Origin: Schnuerera sp. xch1
GTDB taxonomy: Bacteria; Bacillota; Clostridia; Tissierellales; Tepidimicrobiaceae
Direction: 5' to 3'
Length of the DNA stretch: 64,000 nucleotides
Assembly: GCF_019931165.1 (NCBI RefSeq)
Contig: NZ_JAIOUP010000003.1
Location: 111,983-175,982, forward strand
Shown here: in pieces, positions 53,089-61,336 of the stretch
Layout: every line of letters begins with the position of its first letter
How positions within the stretch are numbered: position 1 is the first letter of the stretch
Translations under genes and position numbers: made by a program
The notes under the pieces: generated by a model
Databases searched by the model: none
The model's input: the letters and a program-made list of their open reading frames with translations, nothing else
What the model was told of the DNA's origin: nothing

Positions 53089-54189
53089 ATGGTTAAATTT
53101 ATACATACTGGAGACTTGCATCTAGGGCTGCAATTTAAAGGTGTCAGCTTTAGTGGAGAAAAAGCTAATAAAAGAAGATTGGAACTTTGGGATACATTTG
53201 AGAGGATAATTGACAAGGGGATACAGGAAAATGTTGATTTTCTATTTATTGCAGGAGATTTATTTGAAGAAAAATATTTTACATTAATGGACATAAATCG
53301 GGTAAAAGATACCCTATCAAGAGCTGAAAATATTGATATTATAATAACGGCAGGAAATCATGATACATTGAACAAAAATTCCTTGTACAATCTAGTGGAT
53401 TGGCCAGATAATGTAACCATATTTGGTACTGAAGGATTGAGCAAAAAAGAGTTTTTAAACAAGAATACCAATATATATGGGTATAGCTGGGACAAAGGTG
53501 AAAATAATGAGGATGTGTTCAATGATTTTGAAGATCTAGATACTAGTAAGATAAACATATTGATAATTCATGGAGATATATTCAGCAAGGATAGCGTATA
53601 TCTACCTTTAGATAAAAATTATTTATCACAACTAGAATTTGATTATGTAGGACTAGGCCATATTCATAAGCCTAATCTGATTTCAAATAAAATGGCCTAT
53701 TGTGGCAGTCCAGAACCATTAGATTTTGGTGAAATAGGGCAACATGGGATTATACAGGGAACAGTAGAGAATAAAAATACTACAATTGAATTTATTCCTT
53801 TTAGCAATAGAATTTTTTTAGAAAAGACCATAGTTTTAGATGAAACCTTAAGTTATTTAGATATAATAGATAGGATAAAGGAATGTGATGATGTAAATAA
53901 TCTAAGTAATAATCTATACAGAATAAAATTGGAAGGAGTCATTAACCGAGATATAGAAATAAATATATCTGATATTATTGAGAGTTTATCCAATTATTTT
54001 TATCATCTAGAGATTATAGATAATATAATTATAGACTACGACTTAGAAGGTTTAGAAGAGGACAATAGGGATAACATCATAGGATATTTTATTCGAGAGA
54101 TGAAAAAGAAGGATTTAGAAAATAAAGTAAATAAGGACGCTCTATATATAGGATTAGAGGTGTTGATGAAAGGCAAGGTGGGGATATGA
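53089..54189 (+). CDS. yhaO: SbcD/Mre11-type DNA repair nuclease, YhaO-like
   Basis: 366 residues. All five phosphodiesterase motifs are present: HTGDLHLG (D9, H11), FIAGDLFE, TAGNHDTL, IHGDIF and GLGHIHKP. They coordinate two Mn ions for 3'-5' exonuclease and endonuclease action on DNA ends. The C-terminal part (about 240-366) is the capping region. Its 3' end overlaps the ATPase gene by 4 bases, as in the YhaO-YhaN pairs of Bacillus, so the two form one complex. GGGGTGAAC precedes the ATG. Confidence 0.9.
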   Translation: MVKFIHTGDLHLGLQFKGVSFSGEKANKRRLELWDTFERIIDKGIQENVDFLFIAGDLFEEKYFTLMDINRVKDTLSRAENIDIIITAGNHDTLNKNSLYNLVDWPDNVTIFGTEGLSKKEFLNKNTNIYGYSWDKGENNEDVFNDFEDLDTSKINILIIHGDIFSKDSVYLPLDKNYLSQLEFDYVGLGHIHKPNLISNKMAYCGSPEPLDFGEIGQHGIIQGTVENKNTTIEFIPFSNRIFLEKTIVLDETLSYLDIIDRIKECDDVNNLSNNLYRIKLEGVINRDIEINISDIIESLSNYFYHLEIIDNIIIDYDLEGLEEDNRDNIIGYFIREMKKKDLENKVNKDALYIGLEVLMKGKVGI

Positions 54190-56618
54190 TTTTAAATGAG
54201 TTAAACTTAGTATCCTTTGGTAAATTTCACAATAAGACGTTTGAACTTGAAGATGGATTAAACATCATATATGGCAAGAATGAATCGGGGAAAACAACTA
54301 TATATAACTTTATAAATGGAATGTTCTATGGGTTTTTAAAACCCTATGTTACTAGAAGATATTTTTTTGATGAATTGGATAAATATAGACCTTGGCATGG
54401 GCAAGAATATTCTGGAGTTATGAGTATTTCTAAAGACGACAAGAAGTATAGGATAGAGAGAGATTTTAACAAAGGAGAAGTAAATGTATATGATGATTTA
54501 ACCGGCAAGAACATCACAGATTATATAGATACAGGTAAGAAATTGAAAGAAAACCTTCCGGGGCTATATTTTTTTGACTTCAACAGTACAGTTTATAATA
54601 ATACCATATCAATAAAGCAATTAGGGAACAAGGTGGATTCTAATTTTTCTAAGGAAGTAAAGGACAAACTGGCAAACATTAGTATGAGTTTAGATGATGA
54701 AATATCGATTAGAAACACATTGGACGATTTAGATAAGCAATTGGAGACAATTGGTACAAAAAAAGCGTATAAACGTTCATATGGCAAAGCAGTAAAAAAA
54801 TTAGAGAGATTAGAAGAAAGAAGGGAGCAACTTCTAGAAAGACAGAAGGAATATGATCAGTCCATTAATGAATTTTTAGATCTAAAAGAAGAAATAGAAG
54901 ACAGGGAAAATATAATATTACAGTTGAAAGCAAAGTTTAATAAGGCAAAGATACTGGCAAAGAAAAAGATGTATCAAGATGCATTAAATATAAAAAATGA
55001 AATCAAAGAGATAGATGATAAGATTGTAAACCTCAAACAATATTCAAATATTTCCTCAGAAGATTATTATTTGTCCCTAAAATTGGATAGTGAAAAGAAT
55101 AACTTAGATAGAGAGATCCATGACCTGTCTACTAGAATCAAGGATATAGATGCAAAATTGAAAGATTTAGAACTTAAGAGGAATAATGGAATTATAAGTG
55201 GGGTAAAAGCAGATGAATTATATACTGATATGTCAGACTACAACCAAATGGAAGAGGAAAAAAATAAATTAGTTATAAATAGTCAACAAAATAAACTTGA
55301 GATTTTAAACTCGGAACTAAAGGGAGCCAAAGATAAATTACATAGATCTAAAACTCAATCCATAATCTTTTTAATATCGACAATGGCATCTATAGGATTA
55401 ATAATAGTTAATAATCTATTTTCTATACTAACTGTGATATCTGGAATGGTATCGATTTATCTTTTTAGTTCATCTAAAAAGTTCCATAAAGAAGCAGAGG
55501 ATTTTAATAAAAAGATTACAAATTTAAATTCGCAAGAAGAAGAAAGAATAAAAAAAATTAAAGATATAGAAAGAAATCAAAATAAAATTATTAAACAACA
55601 TAATTGCTCATCAAAAGCTGAGTTAGTAAAATTATATGAAGATATACGGTTTACTCAAGCAAATCAAAATGATAGATTAATGCAAATAAGAGAGTTAAAT
55701 AGAAACAAAAAAAAATATAATTCCCTTTTAGAGACAAAGGTAAAGGATAACAATGATATAGATAAGAAATTAAAGAATATAATTACTAGAAATAATTCTA
55801 ATAATTTGGATGAGTTTAAAGAAGGATTGAATAACAAGGCTATTTATGATAATTTAATAAATGATAAAAAAAATAAGATGGAATTATTAAATAGAATATT
55901 AGCTGATACTAGTTTAGAGAAATTAAAAGCTGAACTTAAAGACTATGACGATAAATATTTTGAATATGTAGAACAAATAGATTTAAATGAAGTTGCTAAG
56001 GAAATAGATAGTAGAAAGAGGATGCTTTCTTCTATGAAGGATACTTGTTCTAAGCTTGAGGAAAGAATTGAGAATCTAAATAAATATGTAAAAGAGTTAG
56101 TTGACATAGAAGAAAAGATAACAAGGACAAAAACTCAGTTAAATACAATGGATGATAGAATAAAATCTATACAAATAGCTAAGGAAGTAATAGAGAACAT
56201 TTCTCAGGAAATACATAATCAATTTGCACCTAAAATAAATAAGGATGTAAGTCGGTTGATTGAATTAGTTACAGCTGGAAAATATGATCGAATTAAAATA
56301 GATGATGACTTAAAAATCACTGTAGAAAATCCAAATACTAAAGAAACAATAGAAATAGATAGCTTAAGTGGTGGAACTATTGATCAAATGTATTTTGCAT
56401 TGAGATTCAGTATTATGGATTCAATGAAAAAAGAAAGATTACCATTAATATTGGATGATTGTTTCATACAGTATGATGATTACAGATTAAAAAATATATT
56501 AGAATTTTTGAGAAGAATTAGCGACAAAGTACAGATATTGCTTTTCACTTGTCACCATAGAGAGATGGAGATATTGGATAATTTAGGGTTAAAGTATAAC
56601 TTGATAGATTTAGGTTAA
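54186..56618 (+). CDS. yhaN: SbcC/Rad50-like ATPase, YhaN-type
   Basis: 810 residues, shorter than SbcC (about 1050). Walker A YGKNESGKTTI near 29-39, long coiled coils (about 195-380 and 440-680), then the ABC signature SLSGGTIDQMYFALRFS near 720-736 and Walker B LPLILDDCFIQYDD near 748-761. In the coiled coil, about residues 393-430, two hydrophobic segments (IIFLISTMASIGLIIVNN and ILTVISGMVSIYLF) form a membrane hairpin, as described for YhaN-type proteins. It partners the nuclease upstream and should tether it to the membrane. Confidence 0.9.
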   Translation: MILNELNLVSFGKFHNKTFELEDGLNIIYGKNESGKTTIYNFINGMFYGFLKPYVTRRYFFDELDKYRPWHGQEYSGVMSISKDDKKYRIERDFNKGEVNVYDDLTGKNITDYIDTGKKLKENLPGLYFFDFNSTVYNNTISIKQLGNKVDSNFSKEVKDKLANISMSLDDEISIRNTLDDLDKQLETIGTKKAYKRSYGKAVKKLERLEERREQLLERQKEYDQSINEFLDLKEEIEDRENIILQLKAKFNKAKILAKKKMYQDALNIKNEIKEIDDKIVNLKQYSNISSEDYYLSLKLDSEKNNLDREIHDLSTRIKDIDAKLKDLELKRNNGIISGVKADELYTDMSDYNQMEEEKNKLVINSQQNKLEILNSELKGAKDKLHRSKTQSIIFLISTMASIGLIIVNNLFSILTVISGMVSIYLFSSSKKFHKEAEDFNKKITNLNSQEEERIKKIKDIERNQNKIIKQHNCSSKAELVKLYEDIRFTQANQNDRLMQIRELNRNKKKYNSLLETKVKDNNDIDKKLKNIITRNNSNNLDEFKEGLNNKAIYDNLINDKKNKMELLNRILADTSLEKLKAELKDYDDKYFEYVEQIDLNEVAKEIDSRKRMLSSMKDTCSKLEERIENLNKYVKELVDIEEKITRTKTQLNTMDDRIKSIQIAKEVIENISQEIHNQFAPKINKDVSRLIELVTAGKYDRIKIDDDLKITVENPNTKETIEIDSLSGGTIDQMYFALRFSIMDSMKKERLPLILDDCFIQYDDYRLKNILEFLRRISDKVQILLFTCHHREMEILDNLGLKYNLIDLG

Positions 56619-56701
56619 TGTATTACTTTAATATTTAGAAACTTTAATTTAAGCCATTTTAGACTTAAAGTTATACTTTAACATTAATAGGAGTGGTGTA
56701 T

Positions 56702-57385
56702 TTGATATATGGAATAGGAGATCTACATTTGGATTATTCCAAGAAAAAGCCTATGGGTATATTTGGAGAAGAATGGATAGATCATGAGAATAAAATATTT
56801 GATAATTGGAATAAGACCATAACAAATGAAGATTTAGTATTGATACCAGGAGATATATCATGGGCAATAAAACTTAAAGATGCCTATCATGATCTACTAA
56901 GAATAGATGAATTGCCTGGCCATAAGATTATAACGAAAGGAAACCATGATTATTGGTGGCGAGGTCCAAGGAAATTAAATGATTTAAATTTAAAAAATAT
57001 TAAATTTATACAAAATAATAGTTTTATATATAATGATAAGATTGGAATTGGGGGTACTAGAGGTTGGATGTCTAGAGATTCAGAAGGTTTTGATTCTCAT
57101 GATGAAAAGGTATATAATAGAGAAATAAATAGACTTGAATTATCCTTATCTAGCCTGGGAGAAGTTCAAACAAAGATTATAATGCTTCATTACCCACCAT
57201 TTAATATTGATTTAAGTCCAAATGAATTTGTGAATGTAATGGCAAAGCATAAAGTTGATATTTGTATATATGGACACCTTCATGCAAAAGGACATAGATT
57301 TGTAGTTGAAGATACCATAAATGAGATAAAGTTTTATTGTGTATCCAGTGATTATATAGATTTTAAGCCTAGAAAAATACTATAG
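56702..57385 (+). CDS. Metallophosphoesterase
   Basis: 227 residues. [34 protein letters not shown] and YGHLHAKGH are the five calcineurin-type motifs, so a two-metal phosphodiesterase or phosphatase is likely. The [11 protein letters not shown] pattern matches a Firmicute family of predicted phosphohydrolases with unknown substrate. TTG 56702 fits AGGAG eight bases before; two GTG codons at 56693 and 56696 overlap the site. It lies 15 bases before nagB. Confidence 0.82.
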   Translation: MIYGIGDLHLDYSKKKPMGIFGEEWIDHENKIFDNWNKTITNEDLVLIPGDISWAIKLKDAYHDLLRIDELPGHKIITKGNHDYWWRGPRKLNDLNLKNIKFIQNNSFIYNDKIGIGGTRGWMSRDSEGFDSHDEKVYNREINRLELSLSSLGEVQTKIIMLHYPPFNIDLSPNEFVNVMAKHKVDICIYGHLHAKGHRFVVEDTINEIKFYCVSSDYIDFKPRKIL

Positions 57386-57399
57386 CAGGAGGTTATAAT

Positions 57400-58125
57400 A
57401 TGAAATTAATTGTTGAGAAAGACTATGATGGTATTAGCAAAAAAGCGGCAGGTATTGTTAAGCAACAGATAGAATCAAATAAAAGTACAATATTGGGATT
57501 AGCAACTGGTAGTACTCCAGTAGGTATGTATAAGGAATTGATAAGAATGCATAAGGAAGAAGGATTGGATTTTTCAAATGTTATCTCATTCAATCTTGAC
57601 GAATATATAGGTATAGACTATGAACATCCAAATAGTTATCATTATTTTATGAAGGATAATCTATTTAATCATATAAATATAGATATGAATAATACCTTTG
57701 TACCAGATGGGAAAGCAAAAGATTTAGATAATTACTGTAAACAGTATGATAAATTAATAGAGAAAAAAGGAGGTATAGATCTTCAAATATTAGGGATTGG
57801 AGAAAATGGTCATATTGCATTTAATGAACCAGACGAAGAGCTGAATACTGGAACAAGTATAATTAATTTAACTGAATCCACTATTAAGGCGAATTCGAGA
57901 TTTTTTGATTCTCCAGGTGAGGTACCCAAAAAGGCAATTACCATGGGGATTGGCAGCATTATGAAAGCTAAAAAGATCATATTAATGGCTAGTGGAAAGA
58001 AAAAAGCAAAGGTTATAAAAAAATTATTGGAAGGTAAAAAAATAACTACTCAGTTACCAGCAAGCATGCTTTTATTACATCCTGATGTTACAGTTATTGT
58101 TGATGAAGAAGCATATAAAGGATAA
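57400..58125 (+). CDS. nagB: Glucosamine-6-phosphate deaminase
   Basis: 241 residues. Converts glucosamine-6-phosphate to fructose-6-phosphate and ammonia. [17 protein letters not shown] near 35-51 (phosphate site), [21 protein letters not shown] near 62-82, and [18 protein letters not shown] near 128-145 with the catalytic Asp/His/Glu are all intact. It lacks the long C-terminal allosteric tail, as Firmicute NagBs do. nagA and a PTS or transporter are not adjacent. GCAGGAGG precedes the ATG. Confidence 0.95.
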   Translation: MKLIVEKDYDGISKKAAGIVKQQIESNKSTILGLATGSTPVGMYKELIRMHKEEGLDFSNVISFNLDEYIGIDYEHPNSYHYFMKDNLFNHINIDMNNTFVPDGKAKDLDNYCKQYDKLIEKKGGIDLQILGIGENGHIAFNEPDEELNTGTSIINLTESTIKANSRFFDSPGEVPKKAITMGIGSIMKAKKIILMASGKKKAKVIKKLLEGKKITTQLPASMLLLHPDVTVIVDEEAYKG

Positions 58126-58144
58126 TGAGCAGGAGGCATTTTAG

Positions 58145-58678
58145 ATGGCAAGAGAAGTAGAAGTAAAGGTATTAAATATTGATTTAGATGAAGTAGAAGA
58201 GAAGTTGAAAAACATTGGTGCTAAATTGATAGCCAATGAATATCAAACAAATACTGTGTTGGATTCTGATGACAGGTATATTGAAAATGAACTGAATAGC
58301 TATCTAAGAATCAGGGAAACCAAAGATCTGCTGACTGATAATGCGAGTATAAGGCTGACTTTAAAGAAAAATATCAGTCATGAGAAGTTAAGAAAAAACA
58401 TTGAAATAACCACCAAAATACAGGATAAGGAATCTATGATATCTATCTTAAAGAATTTAAAATACAGCATAATTAAAGAGGGATGTAAAAGAAGAAAATC
58501 CTATGTATATCAAAATATAAGATTTGATCTGGATAAATGGGATAAAGAAACATACCCTTATCCTTATATGGAAATAGAAGTTGAAAAGGAAGAAGATTTA
58601 GAAAAAGCAATTAATCTATTAAATATTGATAAGACCAATATATCTACTAAATCCATAATGGAATTAGAGAGTGAATAA
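58145..58678 (+). CDS. CYTH-domain protein (class IV cyclase / triphosphatase-like)
   Basis: 177 residues. EVEVK at 4-8 is the CYTH signature; conserved Arg and Lys side chains follow (SYLRIRE, ASIRLTLKK), then RRKSYVYQNIRFDLDKWD and PYMEIEVEKEED. These line a tunnel that binds triphosphate. Members act as adenylate cyclases, thiamine- or inorganic triphosphatases; which applies here is open. It follows nagB by 19 bases and ends at a terminator. Confidence 0.87.
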   Translation: MAREVEVKVLNIDLDEVEEKLKNIGAKLIANEYQTNTVLDSDDRYIENELNSYLRIRETKDLLTDNASIRLTLKKNISHEKLRKNIEITTKIQDKESMISILKNLKYSIIKEGCKRRKSYVYQNIRFDLDKWDKETYPYPYMEIEVEKEEDLEKAINLLNIDKTNISTKSIMELESE

Positions 58679-58712
58679 TAAAAAAAGTAGCTTTGCTGCT
58701 TTTTTTATTATT
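58674..58712 (+). terminator. Terminator after the CYTH gene
   Basis: AATAATAAAAAAAGTAGC pairs with GCTGCTTTTTTTATTATT (one G-U), tri-nucleotide loop, and a T-rich right arm. Confidence 0.9.
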
Positions 58713-58778
58713 GTTGTAACCAAAGAATAATGATTGAATATTATATTATAAAGTAAACTATTTTGGGAGGTTGTCTAT

Positions 58779-58949
58779 ATGTTGAATAGTATGGTGAGCG
58801 ATCTTGGTAGAGGCAAAGAAAGTAATATAGTATTTATTTTTCTGATTCTATTACTATTTGGGGGAGGTTTTGATAAAGGATTCTGTGGAATATTTGATGA
58901 TGATATACTACTTATATTTCTAATTTTATTCTTATGTGGTGGATTTTAA
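58779..58949 (+). CDS. Small hydrophobic double-repeat protein, paralogue A
   Basis: 56 residues, too short for usual gene callers. After a hydrophilic start (SDLGRGKESN) come two similar hydrophobic units, IVFIFLILLLFGGG and ILLIFLILFLCGGF, each preceded by acidic residues (ES, DDD) and joined by a linker with FDKG. The same layout, including FDKG, is in the protein at 59300-59500. ATG 58779 lies behind GGGAGGTTGTCT. I do not recognise a named family. Both flank a DUF378 gene. It is likely membrane-associated, perhaps in the spore envelope, but this is a guess. Confidence 0.65.
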   Translation: MLNSMVSDLGRGKESNIVFIFLILLLFGGGFDKGFCGIFDDDILLIFLILFLCGGF

Positions 58950-58978
58950 ACACAGTAGCTAACTACTGTGTTTTTTTT
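58948..58978. terminator. Bidirectional terminator between the small hydrophobic gene and DUF378
   Basis: AAACACAGTAG (58948-58958) and CTACTGTGTTT (58963-58973), CTAA loop, followed by TTTTTATT on the plus strand. The two flanking genes converge. Confidence 0.88.
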
Positions 58979-59174
58979 ATTCCACTCTTTCTCTATCACT
59001 AAATAGGAATTTAAATGAGTATATTCCTGCTAAGCCAACTAAACCATATACTAATCTACTTAATGCAGAAGTTTGACCTCCAAAGATTGCTGCAACTAAG
59101 TCAAATTCAAATAATCCAATTAAACCCCAGTTCAATGCTCCTATTATAACTAATATTAAAGCTAATTTATCCAT
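58977..59174 (-). CDS. DUF378 family membrane protein
   Basis: 65 residues with two hydrophobic segments (about 3-22 and 42-60). ALILVIIGALNWGLIGLF near 4-21 and the second-half LSRLVYGLVGLAGIY are the DUF378 (YuzA-type) signatures. Function unknown. ATG 59174 follows GAAGGAGTG; the frame extends 57 bases upstream without a site. Confidence 0.88.
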   Translation of the reverse strand: MDKLALILVIIGALNWGLIGLFEFDLVAAIFGGQTSALSRLVYGLVGLAGIYSFKFLFSDRERVE

Positions 59175-59299
59175 TATATCACTCCTTCTTATTTTAAGAG
59201 TAGTGTTCCTCAAAAGAAAATAAATATACAAAATGTGTAACCATAATAAGATTTATTACATAATATACATTGAGAAATGAAATATAAGGAGGGCTATAA

Positions 59300-59500
59300 A
59301 TGGTAGACGAAGTAAAAGGTGGAAGAAAAAAAGGTTTAGCAGGAATTTTAGGAGGAGAAGATGATGACAATTTATTGTTCTTTTTCTTGCTACTAGTAAT
59401 TTTATTTAATAATGGTGATTGGTTTGACAAAGGAGATGATTCCTTACTATTCTTCTTCTTATTGCTAGTAATATTATTTACAGATGGTAAGTTTTTCTAA
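59300..59500 (+). CDS. Small hydrophobic double-repeat protein, paralogue B
   Basis: 66 residues. A basic/Gly start (VKGGRKKGLAGILGGE) is followed by two nearly identical units: DDNLLFFFLLLVILFNNG and DDSLLFFFLLLVILFTDG, joined by DWFDKG. At DNA level the two copies differ at many third positions, so the duplication is old and the protein sequence is under selection. It is a paralogue of 58779-58949. AAGGAGGGC precedes ATG 59300. A terminator follows. Function unknown. Confidence 0.72.
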   Translation: MVDEVKGGRKKGLAGILGGEDDDNLLFFFLLLVILFNNGDWFDKGDDSLLFFFLLLVILFTDGKFF

Positions 59501-59528
59501 TCCCGTATTCATACGGGATTTATTTTTA
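59499..59528 (+). terminator. Terminator after paralogue B
   Basis: AATCCCGTAT (59499-59508) and ATACGGGATT (59511-59520) with the innermost pairs opening to form the loop, then TATTTTTAT. The hairpin begins at the stop codon. Confidence 0.8.
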
Positions 59529-59613
59529 TCTCTTTTTCCGATAAAAATATTTTGAAAATTCCCACAATATTATAAAATTAAAATATATTGACTTATAGAG
59601 GAGGAGGATTTTT

Positions 59614-61206
59614 ATTTTAATAATTATATTGAAGTTATTACTAGCAGGTGTTTTATTCCTTATCTTTTTTAATAATTCAGTTTCCTTCTATTTTTACTTT
59701 ATTTTAGGTGGGATCGTTTTATTAGAACTATTATCGTACATATTTAAGAATAAAACTGATTCTAAGAAAAGCATTGAAAATGGAGTAGAGGAAGTAGCAA
59801 ATGGAAATCTATCTAAAAAATTTCATACAAAGAATAAGGCATATGATAAGATAGCTAGGAATCTCAATAAAATATTGGACAACTATAGAGGTGCTTTATC
59901 CCAAATTGCATATTCCTCTCAGAAAATTTTAGGTATAACCAATGACTTAGCTTTAGCTACCAATGAAACCAATCAATCCATTAATGAAGTAGCTCAGGCA
60001 ATTGAATCTATATCCATAGGTGCCGAAGAACAAAAAAATAAGGTAGAAGAAGTACTATCTATGAATAACAATTTAAAATTATTATCTTAAAAAACTACTG
60101 AAGGAAACAAAAAAGCCAAAGAACAATGGGATAAGACCAATGATTCTTTTGTAAAAACAGGGCAGATATTAAAAGACTTAACTACGAATATGGAAAATAG
60201 AATGAATAGAAACCAATCACTAATAAAAGATGCTGAGATCATTTCTAAAAATGTAAGTGAAATAAACAATATTGTAGATATGGTGAAGGACATATCCGAA
60301 CAGACAAATCTATTAGCATTAAATGCAACAATAGAAGCAGCAAGAGCTGGTGAATATGGTAAAGGCTTTGTTGTAGTAGCAGATGAAGTTGGGAAATTAG
60401 CTGAAATGACTAGAGGAGCAACAGACAATATAAACAACATGATTGAAGAATTCGCCCAGGATATAAAGGAATTGTTGTCCAATTTAAAAGATGGGATAGC
60501 TGAGGAACAGAAGGATTCCGAATTGACGCGAGAAACTCAAATATCCTTTAAAGATGCAAAGGATTCCCTTGATACAATTAATAGTGTTATAGAGACAACC
60601 GACAAAAGAATGGGGAATCAATTAGTAGAACTGAATAAAATCATAGAAAACCTACAAGTGATCAGCTCTATATCGCAGGAAACTGTGGCGGGAACTCAAC
60701 AGATTTCTGCATCTGTAGAAGAACAAACAGCTATTACTGACGATATAAGCAGCAACGCAGTTCATCTTGATGATATGAGTAAGGAATTAGAAAAAGAGAT
60801 TGAACATCATTCAAAAATAGTGATGGATGAGGAAGTATTGGATAAAATAATAAAATCAAATCTAGAAGTAGTAAATAAAGTCAGAGAAAATGTAGATATA
60901 AGAACTTTTAATGTAAAAGCTCATAAGAATATTTATAGAGATATAATATATAAAAATCCTAATATAGAATTCATATATCTATTCGATACTGATGGAAAAC
61001 TAATATCGTCAAGTAAAGATATTGGAGATGTTGATGCAACAGAAAGAGAATGGTTCATTAATGGAAAGAAACAGAAGGTATTTGTATCGGATTTCTATTT
61101 TAGCATACTAACAAATGAAGTTAACATTACAATATCAACCCAAATAATGGATGTGAAAAATAATCTTGTAGGTATAATGGGATTTGATATAAGAATAGAG
61201 AGCTAA
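59614..61206 (+). pseudogene. Methyl-accepting chemotaxis protein with C-terminal Cache-like domain, interrupted
   Basis: One frame runs from about 59614 to 61206 (531 codons) but is interrupted by a TAA at 60088-60090; the frame is the same on both sides and reads on as [13 protein letters not shown]. The start is also damaged or unusual: GAGGAGG (59601-59607) is correctly spaced for an ATT at 59614, and the first standard start is TTG at 59629, 22 bases away. Intact parts: N-terminal hydrophobic segments, coiled coil, MCP tip [19 protein letters not shown], then a C-terminal sensor-like domain from about residue 420 ([20 protein letters not shown]). Probably inactive, or split into a short N-terminal piece and an MCP signalling piece starting near 60190. 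Confidence 0.75.
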
Positions 61207-61216
61207 TAAATAGTAA

Positions 61217-61252
61217 AGCCTTAAGGAAAATTTCCTTAAGGCTAAATTTTTT
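61217..61252 (+). terminator. Terminator after the chemotaxis gene
   Basis: AGCCTTAAGGAAA (61217-61229) pairs with TTTCCTTAAGGCT (61231-61243), the innermost pairs opening as the loop, followed by AAATTTTTTAAAA. Confidence 0.8.
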
Positions 61253-61271
61253 AAAAAAATTCTATAAAAAG

Positions 61272-61301
61272 TATAGCACATTTAATTAAATATGCTATAA
61301 T
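61272..61301 (+). promoter_or_regulatory. ppsA promoter overlapped by a 28-bp palindrome
   Basis: TATAGCACATTTAA at 61272 continues into its complement TTAAATATGCTATA ending at 61299; only one position per arm mismatches. The right arm overlaps TATAAT (61296-61301), the likely -10 of ppsA. This is a good candidate operator for an unidentified regulator. Confidence 0.6.
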
Positions 61302-61336
61302 ATATACATAAAAATAATTTAATGGGAGGCAAAAAT

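Noticed and set aside
53089..56618. Anti-phage defence system from a nuclease plus Rad50-like ATPase
   Set aside because: The pair matches chromosomal YhaO/YhaN with a 4-base overlap and a membrane hairpin; there are no neighbouring defence genes, so DNA repair is the better call.
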